Of a stretch of DNA of 64,000 bases, positions 45,191-54,125 are shown piece after piece. Positions within the stretch are counted from its first letter, which is position 1; every line of letters starts with the position of its first letter. The stretch is taken from contig CAISTS010000032.1 in the NCBI GenBank assembly GCA_903888485.1, positions 248,001 through 312,000 of the forward strand, written 5' to 3'. This stretch comes from an uncultured bacterium. Its GTDB lineage: Bacteria; Pseudomonadota; Alphaproteobacteria; Rhodospirillales; Rhodospirillaceae. Below the pieces are notes generated by a model that saw only the letters and a list, made by a program, of their open reading frames with translations, was not told the origin of the DNA and made no database searches. Both the position numbers and the translations under genes were made by a program.

Positions 45191-45380
45191 CTGACCTCAG
45201 GTTGCTCTCATCTACATAACGCCCCTTTAAGCTGACTCGCGGGCGGCAGCCCTCGACAATGACCGCGTCGTTTCACCGCGCGATGCCGGCCTGGTCTTCC
45301 AATCCCTGATCCTCTCTCCTGGAATCCAAGCGGCAGGCTGGTGAGATCCCACGGGCGTCGTCGGCGGGGCATGACTCCCT

Positions 45381-45497
45381 GTCTGCCGCACGTCAACCTG
45401 GCGCCGGTGTGGTGGCTCCTCCCACCTTCCGGCGCTGACATTGCGGTTGTTCCGAAGGCAACGCCCGTGGTTCTTTTCGCTGTTCCGTGCGGCAGAC
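45381..45497 (+). ncRNA. Candidate structured RNA closed by a 12-bp stem
   Basis: GTCTGCCGCACG at 45381-45392 and CGTGCGGCAGAC at 45486-45497 are perfect reverse complements. Inside lie a nested hairpin pairing GCGCCGG with CCGGCGC and GGTGG with CCACC, and a second shorter GTTG/CAAC hairpin. A further GCGGCAG at 45330-45336 could compete for the left arm, which suggests two alternative folds. The segment is in the 526-bp gap before the response regulator. Nothing else recognisable is in that gap apart from the tandem repeat. Confidence 0.3.
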
Positions 45498-45582
45498 CAG
45501 CGCCTTAGCCCCGCGCCGCCGCTTTCGACTCCCGCGCCGACTTATCCTAGAATAGCCGCCGTCTGAGGGAGTTTTGTTGCCC

Positions 45583-46260
45583 ATGTCGACGCGCGTTCTG
45601 GTGATCGAAGACGACCCCGAAACCGCCGGCGAGATCGTCGCCGAGCTGTCCTCGCATGGCTTTCATGTGGACTGGGCCGCGACCGGAAGCACCGGCATGG
45701 AGCGCGCCGGCAGCGGCGACTACGACGTCATGACCGTCGACCGGCTCCTGCCCGAGATCGACGGTCTGACGATTGTCGAGACCATCCGGGCCGGCGGCAT
45801 CAAGACGCCCGTGCTGGTGCTGTCCGCCCTCGCCGAAGTCGATGACCGCGTGCGCGGCCTGAAAGCCGGCGGCGATGACTACCTCACCAAACCCTTCGCG
45901 CTGGTCGAACTGTCCGCGCGCGTCGATGCGCTTCTGCGCCGCCCGGCCGATCCGCGCGAGACGGTGCTGCGCGTGGGTCCTTTGACGCTCGACCTGATCG
46001 AGCGCAAGGCGCAGCGCGGCGGACGCCTGCTCGACATCCTGCCGCGCGAGTTCCAATTGCTCGAATACCTCATGCGCCATTCAGGACAGGTGGTCACGCG
46101 CGCCATGCTGTTCGAGGAGGTCTGGCACTACCGCTTCGATCCGCGCACCAATCTCGTCGACGTGCACATGGGCCGGCTGCGCCGGAAGGTCGATGCCGCC
46201 GGCGAGACGCCCATGGTCCACAGCATGCGCGGCACAGGATTCCAGCTCCGTGCGCCTTAG
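45583..46260 (+). CDS. OmpR-family response regulator
   Basis: The 225-residue protein has a receiver domain (D10, D11, phosphorylation site D53, S81 and K103) and a winged-helix DNA-binding domain (about residues 130-225, with LPREFQLLEYLMRHSGQVV and VDVHMGRLRRKVD). It probably controls genes of the envelope, perhaps the MipA gene upstream. The start is set at ATG 45583; an in-frame TTG at 45574 or 45577 would be 2-5 nt from the GAGGGAG site, while the ATG is 11 nt away, so the start remains slightly open. The stop overlaps the kinase start by 11 nt. Confidence 0.92.
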   Translation: MSTRVLVIEDDPETAGEIVAELSSHGFHVDWAATGSTGMERAGSGDYDVMTVDRLLPEIDGLTIVETIRAGGIKTPVLVLSALAEVDDRVRGLKAGGDDYLTKPFALVELSARVDALLRRPADPRETVLRVGPLTLDLIERKAQRGGRLLDILPREFQLLEYLMRHSGQVVTRAMLFEEVWHYRFDPRTNLVDVHMGRLRRKVDAAGETPMVHSMRGTGFQLRAP

Positions 46261-47608
46261 TTTCATTGGCACCACCACCTTCCGCTGGACGATCACCATC
46301 TCGGCGGCGTTTGTCTCGGCTGCGCTGTTCCTGGTGGCCGTGATCTACCAGCGCACCATTGGTTCAAACGAAGCACGCATCGACGACAATCTGATTCAAG
46401 AAGTGCGCACCGTGACGGCGGAGGATGCGGAGAACGCGCTCGTGCGCGTGCAAGCGCGCCTGATGGAAGATCCGCGCCGCGTGCGTTTCGCCGCGCTATT
46501 CGGCCCCGACCGCCAACTCATCGCCGGCAACATGAACTCCTATCCGAGCGACTTCATCGCCAACGGCAAGGTGCACGACATCGTTGCCGAACGCATCGAC
46601 TCGCAGGGCATCGAAGTGCAGACCGCGCACGCTGTGGGCGCTCTGTTGGGGAACGGCAATACCTACATCATCGCGCGCAACTTCGACGACTTCGCGCCGT
46701 TGAAGGAAAGTATCACCGAGACCGTGACGCTCGGATTGTTCCCGGCGACGATCCTTGCGCTGGTGTGCGGCGTGCTGCTCTCGATGCGCACGCAAAGCCG
46801 CATCGAGGACATCCACCAGATGGCCCAGCGCATCATGGCGGGCCACTTGCACGAACGCCTGCCCAGCCGCGGCACGCGCGACGACTTCGATAAGCTCGTG
46901 GATATCATGAATGCGATGCTCAATCAGATCGAGCATCTGATGAGCGAAGTGAAAGGCGTCGGCGACGACATCGCTCACGACTTGCGCACGCCGCTGACAC
47001 GAGTCCGCGCCGCACTCGAGCGCGGGCGCGACAGCGCGCAGACGCTGGAAGACCTGCGCCATGCGGTCGACAAGGGCATCATCGGCATCGATCAGGCGCT
47101 CGGCGTCACCACGGCGTTGCTTCGCATCGCCGCCATTGAACACGGCCAGCGCAACGCCGGCTTCGGCGAAGTCGATCTCGGCAGCATCATCGCCGCCATC
47201 GTCGAGCTGTATGAACCCGCCGCCGAGGACAAGAACCTGCGCCTCGTCTCCACCGGCATGTCGCACATCTTGCTGCGCGGCGACCGCGATCTCCTCTTCG
47301 AAGCGATCTCCAACCTCGTCGACAACGCCATCAAGTTCACGCCCGCCGGCGGAACCGTGTCGATCGAGCTGGTGCGCACCGAGCACAACGTCCTCTTGCG
47401 CGTCGTCGACACCGGCCCCGGCATCCCCGCGCCCGAGCGCGAGGCGGTGTTCCGGCGCTTCTACCGTTCCGACAAGAGCCGCCATGCCGCCGGCATGGGG
47501 CTCGGCCTTGCCCTCGTCGCCGCGATTTCCAAGCTGCATGGTTTCCGCGTGCACGTGGCCGACCGCGATCAGGGCTGCGCCATCGAGATGATCTGCAGTC
47601 CGGCCTAG
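46250..47608 (+). CDS. Sensor histidine kinase
   Basis: The 452-residue protein is the partner of the regulator before it. TM1 covers about residues 12-33 and TM2 about 158-179, enclosing a periplasmic sensor region of about 125 residues. A HAMP region follows. The HisKA box is GDDIAHDLRTPLTRVRAAL, with H243 as phosphorylation site, and the ATPase domain contains NLVDNAIKFTPAGG and GMGLGLALVAAI. The start is GTG 46250, overlapping the regulator stop by 11 nt; an ATG upstream at 46193 lies within the regulator gene and adds an unconserved arm. The signal is unknown. Confidence 0.93.
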   Translation: MRLSFIGTTTFRWTITISAAFVSAALFLVAVIYQRTIGSNEARIDDNLIQEVRTVTAEDAENALVRVQARLMEDPRRVRFAALFGPDRQLIAGNMNSYPSDFIANGKVHDIVAERIDSQGIEVQTAHAVGALLGNGNTYIIARNFDDFAPLKESITETVTLGLFPATILALVCGVLLSMRTQSRIEDIHQMAQRIMAGHLHERLPSRGTRDDFDKLVDIMNAMLNQIEHLMSEVKGVGDDIAHDLRTPLTRVRAALERGRDSAQTLEDLRHAVDKGIIGIDQALGVTTALLRIAAIEHGQRNAGFGEVDLGSIIAAIVELYEPAAEDKNLRLVSTGMSHILLRGDRDLLFEAISNLVDNAIKFTPAGGTVSIELVRTEHNVLLRVVDTGPGIPAPEREAVFRRFYRSDKSRHAAGMGLGLALVAAISKLHGFRVHVADRDQGCAIEMICSPA

Positions 47609-47632
47609 CGCCGAATCTTAAGGGGAACCTCC

Positions 47633-48235
47633 ATGACCATCACCCGCCGCCTCGCTCTTGCCTTCGCCGCAGCCGCTCCTTTTACGCGGAGCGCCTTGGC
47701 CGCCGACGTCCAGGATTACCGCGAATTCGCCGAAGGCAGCGCGAAGGCAAAATTGACGGTGATCGAGTACGGCTCGCTCACATGCCCGCACTGCGCCGAG
47801 TTTCACAACGTCGCTTATCCGCTGCTGAAGAAGGAATACATCGACACCGGTAAAGTACGATTCATCTTCCGCGACCTGCCGAGCGACAACCTCGGCCTCG
47901 GCGCGGCGCTCTTGGCGCGCTGCGTGCCCGGCGAACGCGGCAAGGAGATGATCTCGCTGATGTTCGCGACTCAGCGCACCTGGGTGCTGTCGGACAATCC
48001 TCTTGAGCACCTCACCGGCCACGCGAAGGCAGTGGGCCTCGAAGGTCCGAGCCTTGAGGCCTGCCTCAAGAATGAAGCCATCCTCAAGAAGATCGTCGAG
48101 ATCCGTGAAGCTGCTTTGCGCGACCACAAGGTCCAATCGACGCCGACCTTCTTCATCGGCGAGGACATGAAGGAGATGGTCGAAGGTTCGGAGTATCCGC
48201 CGCTCAAGGCCGCCATCGACAAGCACTTCTCCTGA
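47633..48235 (+). CDS. DsbA-family thiol:disulfide oxidoreductase (copy 1)
   Basis: The 200-residue exported protein has a Tat-like leader (TRRLALAFAAAAPF) and a thioredoxin fold with the active site CPHC in EYGSLTCPHCAEFH, and cis-Pro at STPTFF. It has the helical insert of DsbA-like proteins of the BdbD/DsbG-like type, common in Alphaproteobacteria. It is 24 nt after the histidine kinase gene but belongs by content with the next DsbA gene and smc. It probably oxidises or isomerises periplasmic disulfides. A second, similar gene follows. Confidence 0.9.
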   Translation: MTITRRLALAFAAAAPFTRSALAADVQDYREFAEGSAKAKLTVIEYGSLTCPHCAEFHNVAYPLLKKEYIDTGKVRFIFRDLPSDNLGLGAALLARCVPGERGKEMISLMFATQRTWVLSDNPLEHLTGHAKAVGLEGPSLEACLKNEAILKKIVEIREAALRDHKVQSTPTFFIGEDMKEMVEGSEYPPLKAAIDKHFS

Positions 48236-48422
48236 CGGCGTTTTGCGACTCCAAAAGGGGTCTCCCGAGTCTCTGAAACCGGACTGAAATCAAGGCGCTC
48301 GAAAGTCATCCACAGGCCGAAAAACCGTGGATTTCCAGGGCTTAGCGCCTTCCGTCTAAAATTCTCCACAAATGGTATGGAAGGTGTTAACCAACCACAC
48401 CATCTAGTTGGAGGAGGATCCC

Positions 48423-49040
48423 TTGAAGCATTTCTCGCGTCGCGCCGTCGGCCTCATCGCCGGCGCCGCTCTGGTGGCTGGTCTGGCCGGCTTTGCGCCA
48501 GCCCAGGCCGGTGAAGCACCGCCCGCGGTCTACAAGGAATTCGTCACCGGCGATCCGAAGGCCAAGGTGATCGTGATCGAGTACGCCTCGCTCACCTGTC
48601 CGCACTGTGCGCACTTCGCGACCGAGGAATATCCGAAGCTCAAGAAAGAATACATCGACACCGGCAAGATCAAGTTCGTCTTCCGCGATTTCCCCCTGGA
48701 TGGTCTTGGCATGGGCGCCGCGCTCTTGGCGCGCTGCGTGCCCAACGACCGCGGCAAGGTGATGATCGAGATGATGTACCAGAACCAGCTCGAATGGGTG
48801 CGCGCCGAGAAGCCGCTCGATGTGCTGCGCGGTTACGCCCAGCTCGCCGGGCTCAACCAGGCCGGCGTGGAAGCGTGCCTGAAAAACGAAGGCATCCTCA
48901 AGGAAATCCAGAGCGTGCAGGAAAAAGCCGTGTCGCTCTACAAGGTGCAGGCCACTCCCACATTTTTCGTCGGCGACGATCAGGTCGCGGGCAATGACTA
49001 CGAGAGCCTGAAGAAGGCCATCGATAAGCAGCTTAAGTAA
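48423..49040 (+). CDS. DsbA-family thiol:disulfide oxidoreductase (copy 2)
   Basis: A paralogue of the previous gene with the same active site CPHC in EYASLTCPHCAHFA and the cis-Pro TPTFF. The 205-residue product has a signal peptide (AVGLIAGAALVAGLAGFA, cut near AQAGE). It starts with TTG at 48423, directly after a perfect GGAGGAGGA ribosome site. The two copies share the KKEYIDTGK and ALLARCVP segments. The 187-bp gap before it carries two one-mismatch DnaA-like boxes (TCATCCACA and TTCTCCACA) and two GANTC sites. It leads into smc. Confidence 0.92.
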   Translation: MKHFSRRAVGLIAGAALVAGLAGFAPAQAGEAPPAVYKEFVTGDPKAKVIVIEYASLTCPHCAHFATEEYPKLKKEYIDTGKIKFVFRDFPLDGLGMGAALLARCVPNDRGKVMIEMMYQNQLEWVRAEKPLDVLRGYAQLAGLNQAGVEACLKNEGILKEIQSVQEKAVSLYKVQATPTFFVGDDQVAGNDYESLKKAIDKQLK

Positions 49041-49142
49041 ATCCGGCTGCGGGTGCTCTCGGGGGAGCGCCCGCAACGAGACTAAAATTCAGGGGAGCTG
49101 TGGGGGCTACACACCGCCACAGCATCGCGGCGGAGAGTAGAG

Positions 49143-52100
49143 TTGGTAGCGTTTTCAAAACTGCGCCTTTCGGGCTTCAAATCCTTCGTCGACGCGACGG
49201 AACTTCTCATCGAACCAGGCTTGACCGGCATCGTCGGTCCTAACGGCTGCGGCAAGTCGAACCTTGTCGAAGCCTTACGCTGGGCCATGGGCGAAACCTC
49301 GGCCAAGGCGCTGCGCGGCGGCGAAATGGACGAAGTGATCTTCGGCGGCACACGCGACCGTCCTGCGCGCAACATCGCTGAAGTCGCGATTTTCCTCGAC
49401 AACAGCGCGCGTAAAGCCACCGCTCAATTCAACGACACCGACGACCTCGAGATCACGCGCCGCATCGAGCGCGAGAAGGGCTCGGTCTACAAGGTCAACG
49501 GCCGCGACGTGCGCGCCAAGGATGTGCAGCTGTTGTTCGCCGACGTTGCGACCGGCGCGCGCTCCACCGCCATCGTCAGCCAGGGCCGTATCGGCGCGAT
49601 CATCAATTCCAAGCCCGCCGCGCGCCGCAACCTTCTGGAAGAAGCGGCCGGCATCACCGGTCTGCACAGCCGCCGCCACGAGGCCGAGCTCCGCCTGCAG
49701 GCGGCCGAGACAAACCTCAACCGCCTCAACGACGTCATCGTCGCCCTCGAAGGCCAGCTCGAAGGCCTGAAGAAGCAGGCCCGCCAGGCGGTCCGTTATA
49801 GAACGATCAGCGAAAGCATCCGCGCAGCCGACGCCCTTGTGCTGCTCATCAAGCGCGGCGAGACCCTGGCGCAACTGGAAGCCGCCAAGGCCGCGCTGAC
49901 CGAGATCGAAGGCGTTGTGACGACGCGCACCGGCGAAGCCGCCCATGCCGCCACGGTTCAGGCCGACGCCGCCTCGGCGATGCCGGCGCTGCGCAAGACC
50001 GAAGCCGAAGCCGCCGCGCGTCTGCAGCACTTGGTCATCGCCCGTGACAAGCTGGACGAAGAGCTTGAGCGCATCGCCCGCGCCCGTGAAGCCGTCGAGA
50101 TGCGCCTCGCGCAGATCCGCGACGACCTGACGCGCGAAGCAGCGCGCATGGCCGATGCCGACTCAGCGCTCGCCCGCGTCATCGCCGAGCAGAACGATCT
50201 CAATGCCGCCGCAGCCGCCGAAGCGGCCGAGCGTGAGCGCAGCCGCGAATCCCTGATGAACGCGGCCAAGGCCGTGGAAGTAGTGGAAGAAGAGCTCACG
50301 CTGCTGAATAAGCAGCTCTCGCAGGCCGATTCCGCCCGCGCCGCCGCCCGCCAGCAGCTGAGCGAAGGCGACATGCGCCGTCAGCGCGCCGAACGCCGCT
50401 TGCTCGACATCACCACCCAGCTTGAGACCGTGCGCCAGAACGCGCTTTCGCCGGAAGTCATCGCCGCCGAAGAGCAGTCCTTCGCCGAAGCCGAACAGGC
50501 CCTCGGCGCCGCGCGCGCCGCCTGGGAAGAAGCCGAAAAGAACCGCGCCCTCGCCCAGAGTGCCTATGAGCAGGCGCGCGATGTGGCGCAGACCAAGGCC
50601 GCCGAGCACACCAAACTGCGCGCCGAAGCCGTCGCTTTGCAGGAACTGCTGGCCGAGCCCAAGGCCGCCGGGGCCTGGAGCCCGATCATCGACAGCGTCA
50701 CCGTCGAACCCGGCTTCGAAGCCGCTCTCGGCGCCGCCATGGGCGACGACCTGTCCGCCGCCGGCGATGACTCCTCGCCGATGCGCTGGCAATTGCTGCC
50801 GCCGTTCCTCGATCACTCCGCGCTGCCTGAGGGCGTGCGCCCCCTCTCGGACGTCGTGCGTGCGCCGGATCGTTTGGCGCGCCGCCTGTCGCAGGTGGGC
50901 ATCGTCGCCGATGCCGCCACCGCTTTGTCGTTGCAGAACCAGCTGAAGCCCGGCCAGCGTCTCGTCAGTGCCGGCGGAGATCTTTGGCGCTGGGACGGCT
51001 TTGTCGCCGCCGCCGGCGCGGCCAATGCCGCCGCCACGCGCCTCAGGCAGCGCAATCGCTTGAAGGAATTGCTCGGCCTTCTTGAAACCTCCACCGCCGA
51101 ACTCGCGACGGCGGAGCGAGCCGTCGATGCCGCCAAGCTGGGGCAGACCGCCGCGCAGGGCAACGAACAATCTGCGCGCACGATCATCCGCGAGGCCGAG
51201 ACCAATTATAACCGCGCCCGCGACTCTCTTGGCGTGCTGCGCCAGAAGCTCGCCGCCTCCCAGAGCCGCATCGCCGGCCTGGAAGACAGCCAGGCGCAGC
51301 TCCAAGCCGAAGTGGACGAAGCCCAGGCGCAGGTCGGCTTCGCCCAAGGCAAGTTGTCCGAACTGGGCGACGGCGCAGCCTTGCGCCAGGAAGTCGAGAG
51401 CAAGCAGTCGGGCCTCGGCGCGCTGCGTCAGGAACTGATGGAAGCGCGCGCGGTCTATGACAGCCTCGCCCGCCAGGCCGAAGAGCGCGCCCGCCGCCTC
51501 GCCGGCCTCAACAGCGAGGCGCGCTCGTGGGAAAGCCGCAAGACCGAAGCGGCCCGCCAGATCGAAGAACTCGAACTGCGCCAGCGCCGCGCCGGTGAAG
51601 AGCTGGAGGGCCTTGCCGCGCGTCCGCAGGAAATCGCCCAGCAGCGCAGCGCGCTGATGGACCAGCTCGAGATCGCCGAAGCCGCGCGCCGCGAAGCCGC
51701 CGACGCCCTGGCCACGGGCGAGACCGCGCTCGCCGCCGCTGACAAAGCGCTGCGTGACACCGAACACGCTCTCTCCGAAGCGCGCGAAGACCGCGTGCGC
51801 CGCGAAGGCACGGTGACGCAGACCGAACAGAACCTGGCCGTCATCGACGGCAACATCCGCGAGCGCATCCAGTGCGAGCCCGATCAGGTGCGCACCTTCA
51901 CCAAGTTCGACGAAGGCGAAGAAACCCCGACGCTGGAGAAGGCTGAAAAGAGCCTGCAGCGCCTGGTGAGCGAACGCGACAACTTGGGCGCCATCAATCT
52001 GCGCGCCGAGCAGGAAAGCGAAGAGATGGCCCAGCAGATCGCCGGGCTCACCACGGAACGCGATGACCTGGTGGCCGCCATCGCGCGTCTGCGTGAAGGC

Positions 52101-52613
52101 ATCGCCATGCTCAACAAGGAAGGCCGCGAACGCCTGCTGACCTCGTTCAAAGAGGTCGACGGTCACTTCCGCAATCTGTTCACCAAGCTGTTCGGCGGCG
52201 GCCGCGCCCATCTTGAGCTCACCGAAGCCGAAGACCCGCTCGACGCCGGCCTCGAGATCATGGCGAGCCCGCCCGGCAAGCGTCTCGGCAACCTCGGCCT
52301 CATGTCGGGCGGCGAGCAGGCGCTGACCGCCCTCGCCCTCCTGTTCGCCGTGTTCATGACCAATCCCGCGCCGATCTGCGTGCTGGACGAAGTGGACGCG
52401 CCCTTGGACGACGCCAACGTCGACCGTTTCTGCTCGCTGGTGACCGAGATCATCAAGATCACGGGCACGCGCGTGCTCTGCGTCACCCACCACCGCATGA
52501 CCATGGCGCGCATGGACCGGCTGTTCGGCGTCACCATGGCCGAACGCGGCGTCTCCCGCCTGGTCTCGGTCGACCTCAAGGCCGCCGAAGTGATGGCGGA
52601 GAAGGCGGCGTAA
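49143..52613 (+). CDS. smc: Chromosome segregation protein SMC
   Basis: SMC is the ATPase that holds and loops DNA to order and separate chromosomes. The 1156-residue protein has the ATP-binding N-terminus (GPNGCGKSN at residues 32-40), long coiled coils on both sides of a hinge near residue 500-650, and the C-terminal signature LMSGGEQALTALALLFA followed by Walker B LDEVDAPLDDAN. It starts with TTG at 49143 after a GGAGAG site, with the family start VAFSKLRLSGFKSFVD in place. It follows the DsbA copy 2 gene. ScpA and ScpB are not adjacent. Confidence 0.96.
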   Translation: MVAFSKLRLSGFKSFVDATELLIEPGLTGIVGPNGCGKSNLVEALRWAMGETSAKALRGGEMDEVIFGGTRDRPARNIAEVAIFLDNSARKATAQFNDTDDLEITRRIEREKGSVYKVNGRDVRAKDVQLLFADVATGARSTAIVSQGRIGAIINSKPAARRNLLEEAAGITGLHSRRHEAELRLQAAETNLNRLNDVIVALEGQLEGLKKQARQAVRYRTISESIRAADALVLLIKRGETLAQLEAAKAALTEIEGVVTTRTGEAAHAATVQADAASAMPALRKTEAEAAARLQHLVIARDKLDEELERIARAREAVEMRLAQIRDDLTREAARMADADSALARVIAEQNDLNAAAAAEAAERERSRESLMNAAKAVEVVEEELTLLNKQLSQADSARAAARQQLSEGDMRRQRAERRLLDITTQLETVRQNALSPEVIAAEEQSFAEAEQALGAARAAWEEAEKNRALAQSAYEQARDVAQTKAAEHTKLRAEAVALQELLAEPKAAGAWSPIIDSVTVEPGFEAALGAAMGDDLSAAGDDSSPMRWQLLPPFLDHSALPEGVRPLSDVVRAPDRLARRLSQVGIVADAATALSLQNQLKPGQRLVSAGGDLWRWDGFVAAAGAANAAATRLRQRNRLKELLGLLETSTAELATAERAVDAAKLGQTAAQGNEQSARTIIREAETNYNRARDSLGVLRQKLAASQSRIAGLEDSQAQLQAEVDEAQAQVGFAQGKLSELGDGAALRQEVESKQSGLGALRQELMEARAVYDSLARQAEERARRLAGLNSEARSWESRKTEAARQIEELELRQRRAGEELEGLAARPQEIAQQRSALMDQLEIAEAARREAADALATGETALAAADKALRDTEHALSEAREDRVRREGTVTQTEQNLAVIDGNIRERIQCEPDQVRTFTKFDEGEETPTLEKAEKSLQRLVSERDNLGAINLRAEQESEEMAQQIAGLTTERDDLVAAIARLREGIAMLNKEGRERLLTSFKEVDGHFRNLFTKLFGGGRAHLELTEAEDPLDAGLEIMASPPGKRLGNLGLMSGGEQALTALALLFAVFMTNPAPICVLDEVDAPLDDANVDRFCSLVTEIIKITGTRVLCVTHHRMTMARMDRLFGVTMAERGVSRLVSVDLKAAEVMAEKAA

Positions 52614-52790
52614 GACGCCCGCTCCCCTCCCCATTTGATCGCTCCTCCCCCTCCCCGGACCTGCCATCTGGTGGTATAATCGCGCCGCGCCGCGAGGGTT
52701 TGGTGCGGCGTCTTTCCTTTTGTTAGTTCGTCAGTTCGTTGCAGTTCGAGTTGTCATGCCTATTCGGCGCGGGGGCGCCGGGGGAATTGC

Positions 52791-53352
52791 ATGGGAGCGC
52801 GGGAACTCGTGGCGGGCCGCGATTGCGGCGCATGCACGGCGTGTTGCATCACGCCGTCGATCGACAATGCCGAAATCCAGAAGATTTCCGGCGTGCGCTG
52901 CCGCCATTGCGTCGGCAATGCCTGCGATATCTATGACACGCGGCCGAAGGTGTGCCGTGCCTTCCACTGCGCGTGGCGCTATCTGCCGGCGCTGGGCGAG
53001 AACTGGCGGCCCGATAAGTCGGGTGTGCTTGCCGCCTATGACGATGCGCGCGATGCCGATGCGCTCACCCTGACACTGACCGGCAATCCGCTCATGACGG
53101 TGCGCGCGGGCTGGTTCCTGGACTTCGTGCAGAGCAGCGCGCAGCGGCGGACAGATCCTCTATCTCGCGCTGCCGGGCCCGCCTGGGTCTTATCCCGGCC
53201 GGATCCTATTGAGCGGTCCGCTCCTGCACGCGGCGGCTCAGCGGAGCGCGGGCCGCGTGAAAGACGTGCTGGAAAAAGCGCTGACGTTCTTGAGGACGCA
53301 TCGGCATGAGCCGCATGCGCTGAAGCACAGCGGGAATGATGCGAGTACGTGA
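52791..53352 (+). pseudogene. YkgJ-type cysteine-cluster protein, frameshifted
   Basis: The first 119 residues carry eight cysteines in the YkgJ pattern (DCGACTACCITP, VRCRHCVGNACDIYDTRP, VCRAFHCAWRYLP), which probably bind an Fe-S or zinc cluster. Past about 53140 the frame turns into low-quality sequence, while the +1 frame continues as a protein-like segment (GQILYLALPGPPGSYPGR, later GRVKDVLEKALTFLRTH) and ends at a stop at 53350-53352. One base appears to be extra, so the gene is either broken or has a sequencing error. The restored product would be about 187 residues. Confidence 0.75.
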
Positions 53353-53358
53353 AGGCGC

Positions 53359-54096
53359 TTACGCCGCCATCTTGATGAGCCGCGCGGCGCCGTCTTGCAG
53401 CGCCTTGCCGCAGGTTTTCACTTTGGGCTGCACACGCGGGCGCGGGCCGCCCAGCGCCAGCGCAAGGCGCCGGCCGTTCATCGGCAGCGGCACGGCCATG
53501 CCCATGACGCCGGGATCGCTCAGCGTGTGGATCTCGAACCAGCCCCGCCCACGTCCGGCCTCGATCTCGGCGATCACCTTGCCGGCGTCCATCAGCGGCG
53601 TATCGGGCAGCGGCGCATAGTCGATCTTGCGCAGCAATGCATCGCGTTCGGCCACGGGATACTGCGCCAGGGTCGCAAAGCCCGCCGCCGACAACTCGAC
53701 TCTGAGGCGCACGCCGATGGCGGTGGAATAGCGAATCTCGGTATTGGGCTCGCTGACGTCCAGCATCACCACATTCACGCCAACGGGGCCGGTAATGCAG
53801 ATGGTTTCGCCGGTTTTAGCGGTGAGCTCACGCAGGAGTTCATGCGTACCCGCGGGCAGCGGGCTCGCCGCGCCGATCTCGGACGAAAGCGCCGCCAGCG
53901 ACATTGTGGGATAGTACTCGCCGCGGCGCGACGGTTCGAACAGATAGCCGCGCTCGACCAGCGTCTCGACGATGTTGAAGGTGGAAGAGCGCGGCCAATT
54001 GAAGGCCTGGGCGATCTCGGGCATGCTCATGGGCCGCTTGGCGCGGCCGAAGTATTCAATCAAGTCCAGGGCGTTGGCGATCTGCTTGACAAGCAT
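53359..54096 (-). CDS. IclR-family transcriptional regulator 1
   Basis: The 245-residue protein has a winged helix-turn-helix at the N-terminus (MSMPEIAQAFNWPRSSTFNIVETL, given here as parts MSMPEIAQAFNW and PRSSTFNIVETLVERGY) and an effector-binding domain from about residue 80 onward, with TGETICITGPVGVNVVMLDV and GVMGMAVPLPM near the end. IclR members sense small organic acids and repress or activate nearby catabolic genes. The start is set at ATG 54096; the open frame upstream is a shadow of the next gene. It follows a second IclR gene by 29 nt, so the two are a tandem pair. Targets are unknown. Confidence 0.88.
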   Translation of the reverse strand: MLVKQIANALDLIEYFGRAKRPMSMPEIAQAFNWPRSSTFNIVETLVERGYLFEPSRRGEYYPTMSLAALSSEIGAASPLPAGTHELLRELTAKTGETICITGPVGVNVVMLDVSEPNTEIRYSTAIGVRLRVELSAAGFATLAQYPVAERDALLRKIDYAPLPDTPLMDAGKVIAEIEAGRGRGWFEIHTLSDPGVMGMAVPLPMNGRRLALALGGPRPRVQPKVKTCGKALQDGAARLIKMAA

Positions 54097-54125
54097 CTTA
54101 GGCTTCTCGGTCTCAAGATGCCGGA

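Noticed and set aside
45381-45497. Miniature transposon (MITE)
   Set aside because: The 12-bp terminal repeats fit, but there is no target-site duplication and the inside folds like an RNA.
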